Shown: positions 9,619-21,510, numbered from the stretch's first letter. The stretch: DNA of 64,000 bases from Chromatiales bacterium (GCA_028280505.1 JANQLO010000047.1:36324-100323), one strand, 5' to 3'. Numbers and translations are program-made. Notes: generated from the sequence alone by a model not told the origin.

Positions 9619-11097
9619 ATGGAACCGATTGACGTCTTAGCCCTGTTGCGCACGCATCTGGATATTGTCCTGATCGTGGTGGGTCTGCTCGGCCTGACCT
9701 CGTTGCTCTGGCTATTGTTTGCCCTGGTTCGCTTGCGCAGCGATTTCAGACGTGAACTTGGCGATCAGCGCGCCCTGCTGCGCGAGATTCGTGAAGATTT
9801 GGGTGACGATGTCGCCCAGAGTCGGCAGCAGACGCAGGAGTCGCTGGCCTCGGGCCTGATGCGCCTGCAGGATTTGTTCGATCAACGAGTCGGTACATTG
9901 CAACGTCAGGTCATGCAGGACGGTGCGGCGCTCAAGACCGATTTGATCGAGCGCTTCGAGGTGCAACGCAAGGCCATTGCCGAAAGTCTGGCCGATGGCC
10001 GTCTGGCCCAACAACGCGAGTCGGCCGATCTGCGCGAGGCGCTGGAGGCGGCCCTGAATCGTCATCGCGAGGTGGCTGAAGCCCATCAGCGTGACGCCCT
10101 GAAGGGTCAGCAAGAAGCGCTGACCAGTGGCATGGCGAATATGGCGAAGCAGGTCGGCGACGCTTTTCGGGTGTCGTCCGACGAGTTGGGCAAGCGGGTC
10201 GAAGGGCTGACGCGGACCACCGACGAACGATTGAAGGACATCAGCGGTCAGGTCGAGAAACGCCTGACCGAGGGTTTTGAAAAGACCACCGAGACCTTTA
10301 CCAAGGTACTGGAGCACCTGACTCGGATCGACGAAGCGCAGAAGCGCATTACCGAGTTGTCGACCAATGTGGTCAGCCTGCAAGAGGTGCTGACCGACAA
10401 GCGCTCACGCGGTGCCTTCGGTGAGGTGCAACTGAACGCGCTCGTGCGCAATGTCATGCCCGAGGGCAGCTATGAACTACAAAAGACACTGAGTAACGGG
10501 ACTCGGGTGGATTGTCTGCTGAGTCTGCCGGAGCCGACGGGACGGGTACCGATCGATGCCAAGTTTCCGCTGGAGAGCTTCCAACGGCTGATGGACAACG
10601 ATCTGCCCGAGACCGAGCGTGCTCGTGCCGCGCGCCAGTTTCGGCAGGATATCCGCAAACATATCAAGGATATCGCCGAGAAGTACCTGATTCCGGGCGA
10701 GACCGCCGATGGTGCCGTGATGTTCCTGCCTGCCGAGGCGATTTTCGCCGAGATCCACGCCCACTATCCCGAGTTGGTCGAGGAGGCGCAGCGTGTCCGG
10801 GTGTGGTTGGTATCGCCGACCACCTTGATGGCGGTGCTGACCACGGCGCGTGCGGTGTTGAAGGACGAGGCGACCCGTAAGCAGGTACACATCATCCAGG
10901 ATCATCTGCGCAAACTGGCCGAGGATTTCGGGCGTTTTCGTCAGCGCATGGACAAACTGGCGCAACACATTCGTCAGGCCAATGACGACGTCGGCCAAGT
11001 CAATACTTCGGCGAAGAAGATCAGTGCGCGTTTTGTCGATATCGACCAGGTTCAGCTGCCCGAGCCGGATGAGGGCGATGAGAATCTCGTGTCCTGA
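9619..11097 (+). CDS. rmuC: DNA recombination protein RmuC
   Basis: RmuC-family protein; E. coli RmuC limits inversions between short inverted repeats. Start chosen at ATG 9619 (492 aa); an in-frame ATG at 9535 exists, but the extra 28 codons look like intergenic sequence and overlap the mtaB start. Layout: one membrane helix (about residues 15-38), a long coiled coil rich in Gln/Arg/Glu (about 40-260), then the RmuC domain (about 275-475) with RGAFGEVQLN and VPIDAKFPLESF, which carries a restriction-endonuclease-like fold. The tail is acidic. Confidence 0.92.
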   Translation: MEPIDVLALLRTHLDIVLIVVGLLGLTSLLWLLFALVRLRSDFRRELGDQRALLREIREDLGDDVAQSRQQTQESLASGLMRLQDLFDQRVGTLQRQVMQDGAALKTDLIERFEVQRKAIAESLADGRLAQQRESADLREALEAALNRHREVAEAHQRDALKGQQEALTSGMANMAKQVGDAFRVSSDELGKRVEGLTRTTDERLKDISGQVEKRLTEGFEKTTETFTKVLEHLTRIDEAQKRITELSTNVVSLQEVLTDKRSRGAFGEVQLNALVRNVMPEGSYELQKTLSNGTRVDCLLSLPEPTGRVPIDAKFPLESFQRLMDNDLPETERARAARQFRQDIRKHIKDIAEKYLIPGETADGAVMFLPAEAIFAEIHAHYPELVEEAQRVRVWLVSPTTLMAVLTTARAVLKDEATRKQVHIIQDHLRKLAEDFGRFRQRMDKLAQHIRQANDDVGQVNTSAKKISARFVDIDQVQLPEPDEGDENLVS

Positions 11098-11147
11098 CTC
11101 AGGACGCCCGGCTTGCCGCGCGGGCCCTGAGCGCGAAAACCCGAATG

Positions 11148-11603
11148 CTACTTGCAACTCTCTTCGATGATTTTACGCATTTCGGCACGTTTCGCTTCAC
11201 GCTCCTCTGCCGTTAGCCGGCTTACGCTGCCATCCGATTTACGGAACAGCTGGCGTGCCTGGCCTTCGAGCCCGAGAAGATTCTGGCGCGCCGATTGACA
11301 ACGTTCCTCAGCGAATGCCCGTTCCGCCTTTGTCTTTTCGGCCTTTTCTCGGGCCAATGCCTTGTCTTCTCGATTATCCTCGAGCCGTTGCAAGCGTTGT
11401 TGCAGGCGTTGCTGTGCGGCCTCGGGGGATTCCGCGGGAGGGGGTGGCGGTTTGATACGGGTGCTCTGCCTACCTTCGCCGGGGGGAAACTGGGAATACA
11501 CCGCTTGGCCGTTCTCGTCGTACCAGAGGTGCATGCCGGGGGCGGCGGAGAGTGGTGTGACGATCAAAAGACAGAAGGTGAACGAGATGAGACGGCTGGG
11601 CAT
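11148..11603 (-). CDS. DUF4124 domain protein, exported
   Basis: A 151-aa protein with a Sec signal peptide (residues 1-21, cleavage near LSAAPG) and the short DUF4124 motif right after it (MHLWYDENGQAVYSQFPP), which in this family is a small beta-rich module in the periplasm. The rest is a proline patch followed by a charged helix (about 60-110) that probably forms a coiled coil, with two cysteines near residues 102 and 150. Function of DUF4124 proteins is not established. It stands alone between rmuC (convergent) and the ilv operon (divergent). Confidence 0.75.
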   Translation of the reverse strand: MPSRLISFTFCLLIVTPLSAAPGMHLWYDENGQAVYSQFPPGEGRQSTRIKPPPPPAESPEAAQQRLQQRLQRLEDNREDKALAREKAEKTKAERAFAEERCQSARQNLLGLEGQARQLFRKSDGSVSRLTAEEREAKRAEMRKIIEESCK

Positions 11604-11777
11604 GCAATATCCTTAAAGTCGGGGTTTCCGGGTGGCTCGCTATTGACCTTACAGGGCAATATTAGTAGTTTGGCCGGTTCCTATGAGCTTAGTCCCGCTT
11701 GAGGTTTTTGCCTTGAACGGGTTCTGCTTTTCGAGCTGACGCAAAAAAGATTATTCCAGGTTTTGGAGGTCATCAAG

Positions 11778-13511
11778 GTGGAACTCAGTGGTGCCGAAAT
11801 CGTCGTTCAGGCACTGAAAGACGAGGGCGTGGAGTACGTCTGGGGTTACCCGGGCGGCGCTGTGCTGCACATCTACGACGCGCTGTTCAAACAGGATGAG
11901 GTGCGTCATATCCTGGTACGCCATGAACAGGCCGCGACGCATGCCGCCGATGGCTATGCGCGCGCGACCGGTAAGGTCGGCGTGGTACTGGTGACCTCGG
12001 GGCCGGGTGCGACCAATGCGGTGACCGGTATTGCGACCGCGTATATGGACTCCATCCCGATGGTGGTGCTGACCGGTCAGGTGCCGACCCCGGTAATCGG
12101 CTCCGATGCCTTCCAGGAAGTCGATACCGTCGGTATCACACGGCCGTGCGTGAAGCACAATTTTCTGGTCAAACGGGTCGAGGATCTCGGGGATACCATC
12201 AAGAAGGCGTTTTTCATTGCCTCTTCCGGTCGTCCCGGTCCGGTCGTGGTCGATATCCCCAAAGACGTGACCGATCCGAATATCCGGATTCCTTACGAGT
12301 ATCCGGACAAGGTCGAAATGCGTTCGTACAGCCCGGTCGAAAAAGGGCATCTGGGCCAGATCCGCAAAGCGGTGGACATGATGCTGGAGGCCGAGCGGCC
12401 GGTGATCTACACCGGTGGCGGCGTCGTGCTTGGAGAGGCCTCCGATCAGCTGACCGAGCTGGTGCATCTGACCGGTTTTCCGGTGACCAATACGCTGATG
12501 GGCCTGGGTTCGGTGCCGGCTTCCGATCCACAGTTCATCGGTATGCTGGGCATGCACGGTACGTACGAAGCCAATATGGCGATGCACGAGACGGACGTGC
12601 TGATCGCGATCGGTGCGCGTTTCGACGACCGCGTGACCGGCAAAATCGCCCATTTCTGCCCGAACGCACGGATCGTACACATCGACGTCGATCCGGCATC
12701 GATCTCCAAGACCGTGCGGGTCGATGTGCCTATCGTCGGCCAGGTGCGCAGCGTGCTGCACGATATGCTGCGGGTGCTGAAAGAACATCCGCGCAAGCCC
12801 GATGCGGAACGTCTGAAGGGTTGGTGGGAGCGAATCGATACCTGGCGCCGGCTCGAATGTCTGCGTTACGAACAGGGTGCCGATTCGATCAAGCCGCAGT
12901 ATGCCGTCGAGGCGATGCACAAGGTCACCAAGGATCACGATTTCTACCTGACCTCGGATGTCGGCCAGCATCAGATGTTTGCTGCCCAGTTCTATCCGTT
13001 CGAAAAGCCGCGACGCTGGATCAACTCCGGCGGTCTCGGCACCATGGGTTTCGGCCTGCCCGCCGCGATGGGTGTGCAGCAGGCCTTTCCGGATGCGACG
13101 GTGGCCTGTGTTACCGGTGAGGCCAGTATTCAGATGTGTATTCAGGAACTGGCGACCTGTAAACAATATGACCTGCCGGTCAAAGTGGTGCTGCTGAACA
13201 ACGGCTATATGGGTATGGTGCGTCAGTGGCAGGAGTTCTTTTACGACGGCCGTTATTCGCATTCGTACGTCGATGCCCTACCGAACTTCAAGATGCTGGC
13301 TGAGAGCTTCGGCCATGTCGGTATACGGGTGGACAATCCGGCCGATCTCGAAGACGCCTATCGTGAAGCGTTCGGTATGAAAGATCGCATGGTGTTCCTC
13401 GACGTTATCGTCGATCCGTCGGAGAACGTCTATCCGATGATCGAGGCGGGCAAAGGGCACCACGAGATGCATCTGTCTCCCCATTTGTCGTCCGACCGGG
13501 AGCTCGCCTGA
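11778..13511 (+). CDS. ilvI: Acetolactate synthase, large (catalytic) subunit
   Basis: First shared enzyme of valine, leucine and isoleucine synthesis: thiamine-diphosphate-dependent condensation of pyruvate with pyruvate or 2-ketobutyrate. I chose GTG 11778 because GGAGG (11765-11769) lies 8 nt upstream and the product then begins MELSGAEIV, as in other IlvI proteins; a TTG at 11763 would overlap that site. The 577-aa protein has the catalytic glutamate in RHEQAATHAADGYARA, the FAD-binding middle domain and the C-terminal ThDP/Mg motif. That motif reads GEA-SIQM...LLNN instead of the classic GDG...NN; Glu for Asp is common, while Ala for Gly is less usual. It overlaps ilvH by one base. Confidence 0.93.
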   Translation: MELSGAEIVVQALKDEGVEYVWGYPGGAVLHIYDALFKQDEVRHILVRHEQAATHAADGYARATGKVGVVLVTSGPGATNAVTGIATAYMDSIPMVVLTGQVPTPVIGSDAFQEVDTVGITRPCVKHNFLVKRVEDLGDTIKKAFFIASSGRPGPVVVDIPKDVTDPNIRIPYEYPDKVEMRSYSPVEKGHLGQIRKAVDMMLEAERPVIYTGGGVVLGEASDQLTELVHLTGFPVTNTLMGLGSVPASDPQFIGMLGMHGTYEANMAMHETDVLIAIGARFDDRVTGKIAHFCPNARIVHIDVDPASISKTVRVDVPIVGQVRSVLHDMLRVLKEHPRKPDAERLKGWWERIDTWRRLECLRYEQGADSIKPQYAVEAMHKVTKDHDFYLTSDVGQHQMFAAQFYPFEKPRRWINSGGLGTMGFGLPAAMGVQQAFPDATVACVTGEASIQMCIQELATCKQYDLPVKVVLLNNGYMGMVRQWQEFFYDGRYSHSYVDALPNFKMLAESFGHVGIRVDNPADLEDAYREAFGMKDRMVFLDVIVDPSENVYPMIEAGKGHHEMHLSPHLSSDRELA

Positions 13512-14002
13512 TGCGTCATATTATTTCTGTACTGATGGAAAACGAGGCCGGTGCCCTGTCGCGTGTGGCTGGGCTGTTCAGTGCCCGTGGATACAACATC
13601 GAGTCGCTCACGGTGGCGCCGACCGAGGACCCGACGCTGTCGCGCATGACGTTGGTCACCACGGGTGACGAAGCGATCATCGAACAGATTACCAAGCAGC
13701 TGAACAAGTTGGTTGACGTGGTCAAGTTGGTCGATTTGTCCGAAGGCGCGCACATCGAGCGCGAGCTCATGATGATCAAGGTGCGCGCGGATCAGGCGAT
13801 GCGTGACGAACTCAAGCGTCTTGCCGATATATTCCGCGGCAACATTATCGATGTGACCGATGTGTCCTATACCATCGAGATGACCGGCGACGGCGCCAAG
13901 CTGGATGCCTTTATTCGCACGCTCGATCCCGAGCTGATTATCGAGACCGTGCGGTCGGGGCCGTTGGGCATCGCGCGTGGCGGTAAACGGCTGGCCATCT
14001 AG
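13511..14002 (+). CDS. ilvH: Acetolactate synthase, small (regulatory) subunit
   Basis: Regulatory partner of IlvI that activates the catalytic subunit and confers valine feedback inhibition. 163 aa, the same length as E. coli IlvH. The N-terminal ACT domain starts MRHIISVLMENEAGALSRVAG, with the family ARGYNIESLTV helix-strand, followed by a second ACT-like C-terminal domain (from about residue 80). The start codon shares its A with the ilvI stop (TGATG), so the subunits are translationally coupled in equal ratio. Confidence 0.95.
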   Translation: MRHIISVLMENEAGALSRVAGLFSARGYNIESLTVAPTEDPTLSRMTLVTTGDEAIIEQITKQLNKLVDVVKLVDLSEGAHIERELMMIKVRADQAMRDELKRLADIFRGNIIDVTDVSYTIEMTGDGAKLDAFIRTLDPELIIETVRSGPLGIARGGKRLAI

Positions 14003-15094
<1,092 letters not shown>

Positions 15095-15132
15095 GTTTGT
15101 TCGATCGATTCGGGTTGTAGTCGGAATGCAAG

Positions 15133-15162
15133 GGCCGGGATCGTTAACGATTTCGGCCTTTG
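15133..15162 (+). terminator. Rho-independent terminator of the ilv operon
   Basis: GGCCG (15133-15137) and ATCGT pair with ACGAT and CGGCC (15154-15158) with a GG/TT wobble bulge, followed by TTTGTGTTAT. It lies 39 nt after the ilvC stop. The remaining bases to 15383 hold no convincing gene: a 69-codon frame at 15167-15376 lacks a ribosome site and any family resemblance. Confidence 0.65.
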
Positions 15163-15371
15163 TGTTATGTGCCTTTACGACAGGGGACTTCTGCGCGCCC
15201 GTGAACAACAACTCGAGCGCAAAAGGATTGGCCGTTCGCCGCTCAAACCTTTGCCATCGTCGGCTGATGTGCGGTTTGTGAATCGATCTGACACACCGGC
15301 ATTTCAATCCGAGTTGCTCAGCGTCATTGAAAGTCCCCAAAAGAGCAACGCTACGCCGATGAGGCATCACC

Positions 15372-15377
15372 TATAAT
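15372..15377 (+). promoter_or_regulatory. -10 box (TATAAT) very close to the pssA start
   Basis: A perfect TATAAT ends 6 nt before ATG 15384. If it is used, transcription would begin at or within a base or two of the start codon, giving a leaderless message. There is no Shine-Dalgarno sequence in front of ATG 15384, which fits. I could not find a good -35 hexamer at the right spacing, so the box may be fortuitous. Confidence 0.45.
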
Positions 15378-15383
15378 CCGCTT

Positions 15384-16154
15384 ATGGATCAGGAGCCTGC
15401 CAAGGTCACGGAAATCGATCGTACGCGCCCGAAACGTGGGCGCGGCATCTACTTGTTGCCGAACCTGTTCACGACGGCGGCCTTGTTTGCGGGTTTCTAT
15501 GCGGTTTTGGCGGCGATGAACGATCAGTTCGAGAAGGCCGCGATCGCGATTTTGGTCGCCATGATTCTGGATGGTATCGACGGTCGGGTTGCGCGCCTGA
15601 CCAACACGCAGACGGCGTTCGGTGCCGAATACGATAGCCTGTCCGATATGGTGGCTTTCGGTTTGGCGCCGTCGCTCGTGATGTATGAATGGAGTCTGGC
15701 CAATCTCGGCAAACTGGGTTGGTTGGCGGCCTTCATTTATACCGCCGGTGCGGCGCTGCGATTGGCGCGCTTCAATTCGCAGCTCGATACGGCCGACAAA
15801 CGTTTTTTTACCGGTCTGCCGAGTCCGTCGGCGGCGGCCATATTGGCCGGCTCGGTCTGGGTCGGTGTGGACAATGCGCTACCCGGCGATGCGCTGGCCT
15901 GGGTGGCGCTGCTGTTGACCGCGGGAGCCGGATTGCTGATGGTCAGCAATATCCGTTATCACAGCTTCAAGCAGATCGACTTCAAGGGCAAAGTGCCTTT
16001 CTTTGCCATTGTCGGAATCATGTTGGCCTTTGCGATCATTTTGTCCGAACCGGCATTGGTGTTGTTCGCGATCTTTTTGGCCTACACACTCTCGGGCCCG
16101 CTGTTGGGGTCGTTGCGCCAGCTTCGACGTTACCGCCGAAAACGGGCAAGCTGA
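15384..16154 (+). CDS. pssA: CDP-diacylglycerol-serine O-phosphatidyltransferase
   Basis: Integral membrane enzyme making phosphatidylserine from CDP-diacylglycerol and L-serine, the precursor of phosphatidylethanolamine. The 256-aa protein belongs to the CDP-alcohol phosphotransferase type (not the soluble E. coli PssA type). The family motif is complete: DGIDGRVARLTN (about 67-78), then FGAEYDSLSD with both catalytic aspartates. About eight membrane helices follow from residue 25 (LLPNLFTTAALFAGFYAVL). The ilvC-pssA-leuA order is common in gammaproteobacteria, which supports the call. Confidence 0.92.
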   Translation: MDQEPAKVTEIDRTRPKRGRGIYLLPNLFTTAALFAGFYAVLAAMNDQFEKAAIAILVAMILDGIDGRVARLTNTQTAFGAEYDSLSDMVAFGLAPSLVMYEWSLANLGKLGWLAAFIYTAGAALRLARFNSQLDTADKRFFTGLPSPSAAAILAGSVWVGVDNALPGDALAWVALLLTAGAGLLMVSNIRYHSFKQIDFKGKVPFFAIVGIMLAFAIILSEPALVLFAIFLAYTLSGPLLGSLRQLRRYRRKRAS

Positions 16155-16304
16155 TCATCGCCGGCTGGCTTGGCAGCGCTTGGTGCCTGCACTAAAGTCG
16201 TGCATTATCCGATCGTACGGGTGTCTTGCTCGAAGCCTGCGATCAACCCCGTTATCACTGTCGTTTGAGTTGACGCCGGTCTTTACGGCCCGGCCGGAGT
16301 GTTT

Positions 16305-17852
16305 ATGAGCCAGGATCGATTGATCATTTTCGATACCACCTTGCGTGATGGTGAACAAAGCCCCGGCGCTTCGATGACGCGGGACGAAAAAATCCGTATC
16401 GCCAAAGCGTTGGAAAAGATGCAGGTCGACGTGATCGAGGCGGGTTTTCCGATCGCCAGCGTTGGCGATTTCGAGGGAGTGCAGGCGGTCGCCGATACGG
16501 TCAAGGATTCGACGGTTTGTGGTTTGGCGCGTGCCTTGGAGGCCGACATCGATCGTGCCGGCGAAGCACTCAAGGGTGCCAACGCGGGGCGTATCCACAC
16601 GTTCATCGCGACCTCGCCGGTACACATGGAGCGCAAGCTGCGAATGACCCCGGATCAGGTGGTCGAGCAGGCGGTCTGGGCGGTCAAGCGGGCGCGCGGA
16701 TTCACCGACGACGTTGAGTTTTCGGCCGAAGATGCCGGCCGTTCCGAACTGGATTTCCTCTGTCGTATCTTCGAGGCGGTCATCGATGCCGGTGCCACGA
16801 CGATCAATGTGCCGGACACTGTCGGATACAATCTGCCGAGTCAGTTCGGTGAGACCATTCGACAATTGGTCGCGCGCATTCCGAATTCCGATAAGGCGAT
16901 TTTCTCGGTGCATTGCCACAATGACCTGGGTCTCGCTGTCGCCAACTCGTTATCGGCGGTGATCAACGGTGCTCGCCAGGTCGAATGCACTATTAATGGT
17001 CTGGGTGAACGTGCCGGCAATGCTTCATTGGAAGAGATCGTAATGGCTGTGCGCACCCGCCAGGATATCTTTGGCTGTGATTCGCGCCTGGATACCACGC
17101 AGATCGTGACTTGTTCCAAACTGGTTTCGAACATCACGGGTTTCCCGGTACAGCCGAACAAAGCGATCGTCGGCGCCAATGCCTTCGCCCATGAATCCGG
17201 CATTCACCAGGATGGCGTGCTGAAACATCGAGAGACCTACGAAATCATGCGCGCGGAAGACGTTGGTTGGACCCAGAACCGCATGGTGCTCGGTAAACAC
17301 TCCGGTCGTAATGCCTTTCGCAGTCGCCTCGAAGAACTCGGTGTCGACCTCGGCAGTGAAGAAGAACTGAACGTGGCGTTTGCCCGATTCAAGGATCTGG
17401 CCGACAAGAAGCACGAAATCTTCGATGAGGATTTGCAGGCGTTGGTGACCGAAAAGGGTCTGGATGCCGAGAACGAGCGTATTCGTTTGGTGTCGTTACG
17501 TGTGGTGTCGGAAACCGGCGAGACGCCGAATGCGGATGTCACCTTGGCGATCGATGGCGAGGAACGTTCGGTTTCGGCCGAGGGTGGCGGTCCTGTCGAT
17601 GCCGCCTATCGTGCGATCGAGGCATTGGTCGATACCGGTGCCGATCTCAAGCTCTACTCGGTCAATAACATCACTAGCGGTACCGACAGCCAGGGCGAAG
17701 TCACCGTGCGACTGGAGAAGGGAGGACGTCTCGTCAATGGTCAGGGTGCCGATACTGATATCGTGATCGCGTCGGCCAAGGCCTATATCAATGGCTGTAA
17801 CAAGCTGCTCGAACCCGCGCAGCGTGCCCATCCGCAGACCGGTGACGTTTGA
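16305..17852 (+). CDS. leuA: 2-isopropylmalate synthase
   Basis: Commits 2-ketoisovalerate to leucine by condensing it with acetyl-CoA. I chose ATG 16305, which has GGAG (16296-16299) 5 nt upstream; a GTG at 16299 overlaps that site. The 515-aa protein has the catalytic [12 protein letters not shown] near the N-terminus, HCHNDLG with the metal-binding His pair, the [11 protein letters not shown] loop, and a C-terminal LeuA allosteric domain (from about residue 390) that senses leucine. Its stop overlaps the start of the next gene. The 150 bp upstream show no leucine-rich leader peptide. Confidence 0.95.
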   Translation: MSQDRLIIFDTTLRDGEQSPGASMTRDEKIRIAKALEKMQVDVIEAGFPIASVGDFEGVQAVADTVKDSTVCGLARALEADIDRAGEALKGANAGRIHTFIATSPVHMERKLRMTPDQVVEQAVWAVKRARGFTDDVEFSAEDAGRSELDFLCRIFEAVIDAGATTINVPDTVGYNLPSQFGETIRQLVARIPNSDKAIFSVHCHNDLGLAVANSLSAVINGARQVECTINGLGERAGNASLEEIVMAVRTRQDIFGCDSRLDTTQIVTCSKLVSNITGFPVQPNKAIVGANAFAHESGIHQDGVLKHRETYEIMRAEDVGWTQNRMVLGKHSGRNAFRSRLEELGVDLGSEEELNVAFARFKDLADKKHEIFDEDLQALVTEKGLDAENERIRLVSLRVVSETGETPNADVTLAIDGEERSVSAEGGGPVDAAYRAIEALVDTGADLKLYSVNNITSGTDSQGEVTVRLEKGGRLVNGQGADTDIVIASAKAYINGCNKLLEPAQRAHPQTGDV

Positions 17853-18691
17853 TGCTCGATGCCCGACGTAAGGCCTGCCTGACGGCGATGGGAATCGAGC
17901 TTTGGAAAGCCAGGGCCGGGGACAGGCGTTTGAACGACGATGAGACGGTGTTGTCTTCAACGCCTCCGGCCGACGATTTGCCTTACGCCGAGACTTCGGT
18001 GTCCGAGCCCCCGCCTTGGGAGGCGTCAACGTCACCCGACGTGGAATCGGGTTTTTCGGAGTCGATGGATGATGGGCAGGCCGCGTTGCCGGTGCCCGGC
18101 GGAACCGGTCTTCGAACCTCGGATCTGTCATGGGAGGCCTTGCAAGACAAGGTCAGCAACTGTCGCGCCTGCGAGTTGCACAAAACCCGTACCCAGACGG
18201 TTTTTGGTGTCGGTGATCCAAGGGCTCGCCTGATGATTATCGGCGAGGCGCCGGGCGCGGACGAGGATCGTCAGGGGGAGCCCTTTGTCGGTCGTGCCGG
18301 CCAATTGCTCAATCCGATGCTGGAGGCGATCGGGTTTCGTCGCGATCAGGTTTATATCGCCAATATCATCAAATGCCGTCCGCCGGGAAATCGCGATCCG
18401 CGTATCGAAGAAGCGGCTGCCTGTCAGGGCTATTTGCATCGCCAGATCAATTTGATCGAGCCTGACCTGATTTTGTCGGTCGGCCGCGTGTCGGCGCATA
18501 ATCTGCTCAACACCGATTTATCGGTCGGCAGGATGCGGGGGCGCGTGCATCGATTCCAGCCGGGCGATATTCCACTCATCGTGACCTATCATCCGGCCTA
18601 TCTGCTGCGGCGTCCGCAAGAAAAGGCGAAAGCCTGGCAGGATCTGCAGTTGGTTCACCGCGAATTGCAGGCGGCTGCCGAAAGCAAGTAA
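17852..18691 (+). CDS. Family 4 uracil-DNA glycosylase (4Fe-4S)
   Basis: Removes uracil from DNA. The ATG at 17852 overlaps the leuA stop (TGATG). The first 100 residues are an acidic, proline-rich tail without conserved features, often annotated as DNA-polymerase-related. The catalytic domain begins about residue 95: NCRACELHKTRTQ gives the first two cluster cysteines, GEAPGADEDRQGEPFVGRAG is motif A, IKCRPPGNRDP carries the third cysteine, EEAAACQGY the fourth, and VTYHPAYLLR is motif B. All four cluster cysteines are present. Confidence 0.88.
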   Translation: MLDARRKACLTAMGIELWKARAGDRRLNDDETVLSSTPPADDLPYAETSVSEPPPWEASTSPDVESGFSESMDDGQAALPVPGGTGLRTSDLSWEALQDKVSNCRACELHKTRTQTVFGVGDPRARLMIIGEAPGADEDRQGEPFVGRAGQLLNPMLEAIGFRRDQVYIANIIKCRPPGNRDPRIEEAAACQGYLHRQINLIEPDLILSVGRVSAHNLLNTDLSVGRMRGRVHRFQPGDIPLIVTYHPAYLLRRPQEKAKAWQDLQLVHRELQAAAESK

Positions 18692-18726
18692 CGGCTTGGT
18701 TGGCGAAACGGCGAGTATTTGCCGGC

Positions 18727-18732
18727 TATAAT
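18727..18732 (+). promoter_or_regulatory. -10 box upstream of rimI
   Basis: TATAAT lies 26 nt before the rimI ATG in the only gap (67 bp) between the glycosylase gene and rimI. TTGG-like hexamers upstream are at 21 nt spacing or more, so the -35 is uncertain. Confidence 0.4.
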
Positions 18733-18758
18733 CGCCGTTCAGCCTCCGGACCAAGATC

Positions 18759-19226
18759 ATGAGTGCCGTTCTACAAGAACCCATGCCCGGCATCCGCCCG
18801 ATGGTCGTCGACGACCTTCCAGCGGTATTGGCGGTGGAGACCCGGGCTTACACTCATCCCTGGTCCGAGGGGATTTTGCGCGATTGCCTGCGTGTGGGTT
18901 ATAGCTGCTGGGTCTGTGAATTGGGCGATGATCTGGTTGGTCACGCGGTGATGTCCGTCGCGCTGGGTGAGGCGCATTTGCTCAATCTGTGCGTCGACCC
19001 GGGTCGGCAAAGGCAAGGGACCGGTCGGCGTTTGTTGCGCCGGATGCTCAGAGTCGCCCGTGAGCGACAGGTCGATACGGTTTTCCTCGAAGTTCGGGTA
19101 TCCAACCTGTCTGCCAGAACCTTGTACGAATCCGAAGGTTTTGCCGAGATCGGCCTGCGACGCGATTATTATCCCGCCAATCGCGGACGGGAGGATGCGG
19201 TGGTGTATGCCAAGGCGCTGTTATAG
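18759..19226 (+). CDS. rimI: Ribosomal protein bS18-alanine N-acetyltransferase
   Basis: GNAT enzyme that acetylates the N-terminal alanine of ribosomal protein S18. 155 aa. The start at ATG 18759 leaves a short tail before the conserved RPMVVDDLPAVLAVE. The acetyl-CoA binding motif A is visible (LNLCVDPGRQRQGTGRRLLRRML with R/Q-x-x-G-x-G/A), followed by EVRVSNLSARTLYESEGFAEIGLRRDYY, which is diagnostic of RimI. It stands between the glycosylase gene and prfC. Confidence 0.9.
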   Translation: MSAVLQEPMPGIRPMVVDDLPAVLAVETRAYTHPWSEGILRDCLRVGYSCWVCELGDDLVGHAVMSVALGEAHLLNLCVDPGRQRQGTGRRLLRRMLRVARERQVDTVFLEVRVSNLSARTLYESEGFAEIGLRRDYYPANRGREDAVVYAKALL

Positions 19227-19295
19227 ATACCGCGTGAAGGACCGACGCTCGTTCCGCGTGCCCGGGGTTTTGTCGAACCCAGATCGCTGAACCTC

Positions 19296-19301
19296 TATAA
19301 T
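19296..19301 (+). promoter_or_regulatory. -10 box upstream of prfC
   Basis: TATAAT is 27 nt before ATG 19329. A TTGTCG at 19270-19275 would be the -35, but at 20-nt spacing, longer than ideal. Confidence 0.4.
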
Positions 19302-19328
19302 CGGCGGTTTTCCCATCGCTTCAGTTTC

Positions 19329-20909
<1,581 letters not shown>

Positions 20910-20965
20910 AATTTCTTAACTCGTTTTGTCTTGGGTTGTAAATATTTGAAATTTAAGGAGATATT

Positions 20966-21187
20966 GTGGAAACCGAAAAAGTGAAGGCCTTGATTGAGGC
21001 TGGCCTGCCCGGTGCACGAGTTGAAGTGACCGGTGACGGCCGGCATTTCGAGGCCGTGGTCGTTAGTGAGGCGTTTGAAGGTAAGTCATTGATCCAAAGG
21101 CACCGCATGGTTATGGCGGCGGTGAACAATGAGATTGCCAGCGACGAACTGCACGCATTGAGCATAAAGGCCAATACACCAGAGTAA
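20966..21187 (+). CDS. ibaG: BolA family protein, IbaG-like
   Basis: 73-aa BolA-fold protein; family members bind monothiol glutaredoxins and [2Fe-2S] clusters and take part in iron-sulfur handling or acid response. The GTG start at 20966 has AAGGAG (20955-20960) 5 nt upstream. The BolA core LIEAGLPGARVEVTGDGRHF and the conserved RHRMV (cluster-ligand histidine region) are present. It lacks a fused domain and has no cysteine, like E. coli IbaG. It lies alone between prfC and the PEP-CTERM island. Confidence 0.8.
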   Translation: METEKVKALIEAGLPGARVEVTGDGRHFEAVVVSEAFEGKSLIQRHRMVMAAVNNEIASDELHALSIKANTPE

Positions 21188-21381
21188 ATGTTTGATGTCC
21201 GTGCAATGGAGAGAGTCTGTTGTGAGTGCCGATGTCTTTCGGTTCGATACGTCTTTTCTGCCCCGTTGGCACCTGAGCCGCGGCGTTTTCTACAGAGATC
21301 GACTTTTGGCCGGAAAACGGTGTCAGGAAATTTTACGAATCGATGGCAATGAGCGAAGAATGATTCGTCGTTTCTTAACCA

Positions 21382-21404
21382 AAGTAATTTAAAAACAATT
21401 ACTT
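21382..21404. repeat. Perfect inverted repeat next to the sigma-54 promoter
   Basis: AAGTAATT (21382-21389), 7-nt spacer, AATTACTT (21397-21404): a perfect 8-bp dyad ending 9 nt before the -24 element. It could bind a regulator or IHF-like factor. It is closer to the promoter than a typical enhancer site for sigma-54 activators. The rest of the 323-bp stretch 21188-21510 holds no supported gene; a 66-codon frame at 21192-21392 has neither ribosome site nor recognisable product. Confidence 0.55.
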
Positions 21405-21411
21405 AAAATAT

Positions 21412-21428
21412 TTGGCATCCGGATTGCA
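21412..21428 (+). promoter_or_regulatory. Sigma-54 (RpoN) promoter of the PEP-CTERM gene
   Basis: TTGGCAT-CCGGA-TTGCAT matches the -24/-12 consensus TGGCAC-N5-TTGC with the invariant GG (21414-21415) and GC (21426-21427) at exactly the standard spacing. Transcription would begin near 21439, leaving a leader of about 70 nt before ATG 21511. A weaker -24/-12 match with the same spacing lies at 21267-21281 (TGGCAC-N5-CCGC). In other PEP-CTERM bacteria a PrsK/PrsR two-component system with RpoN controls such genes, which agrees with this site. Confidence 0.75.
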
Positions 21429-21510
21429 TTACTAGGTTCGGAGACAGTGAGTCGGCCCAGCGTTAACTCCTGACCACTAATTTGAATAAGACAACTCTGA
21501 GGACAATTTA

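Noticed and set aside
11751..13262. 503-codon minus-strand frame opposite ilvI
   Set aside because: Shadow of ilvI; His/Arg-rich and without a ribosome site.
16155..16304. Leucine attenuator before leuA
   Set aside because: No leader peptide with Leu codons and no terminator/antiterminator pair could be seen.
21192..21392. 66-codon frame before the PEP-CTERM gene
   Set aside because: No ribosome site or recognisable product, and it overlaps promoter-like sequence.
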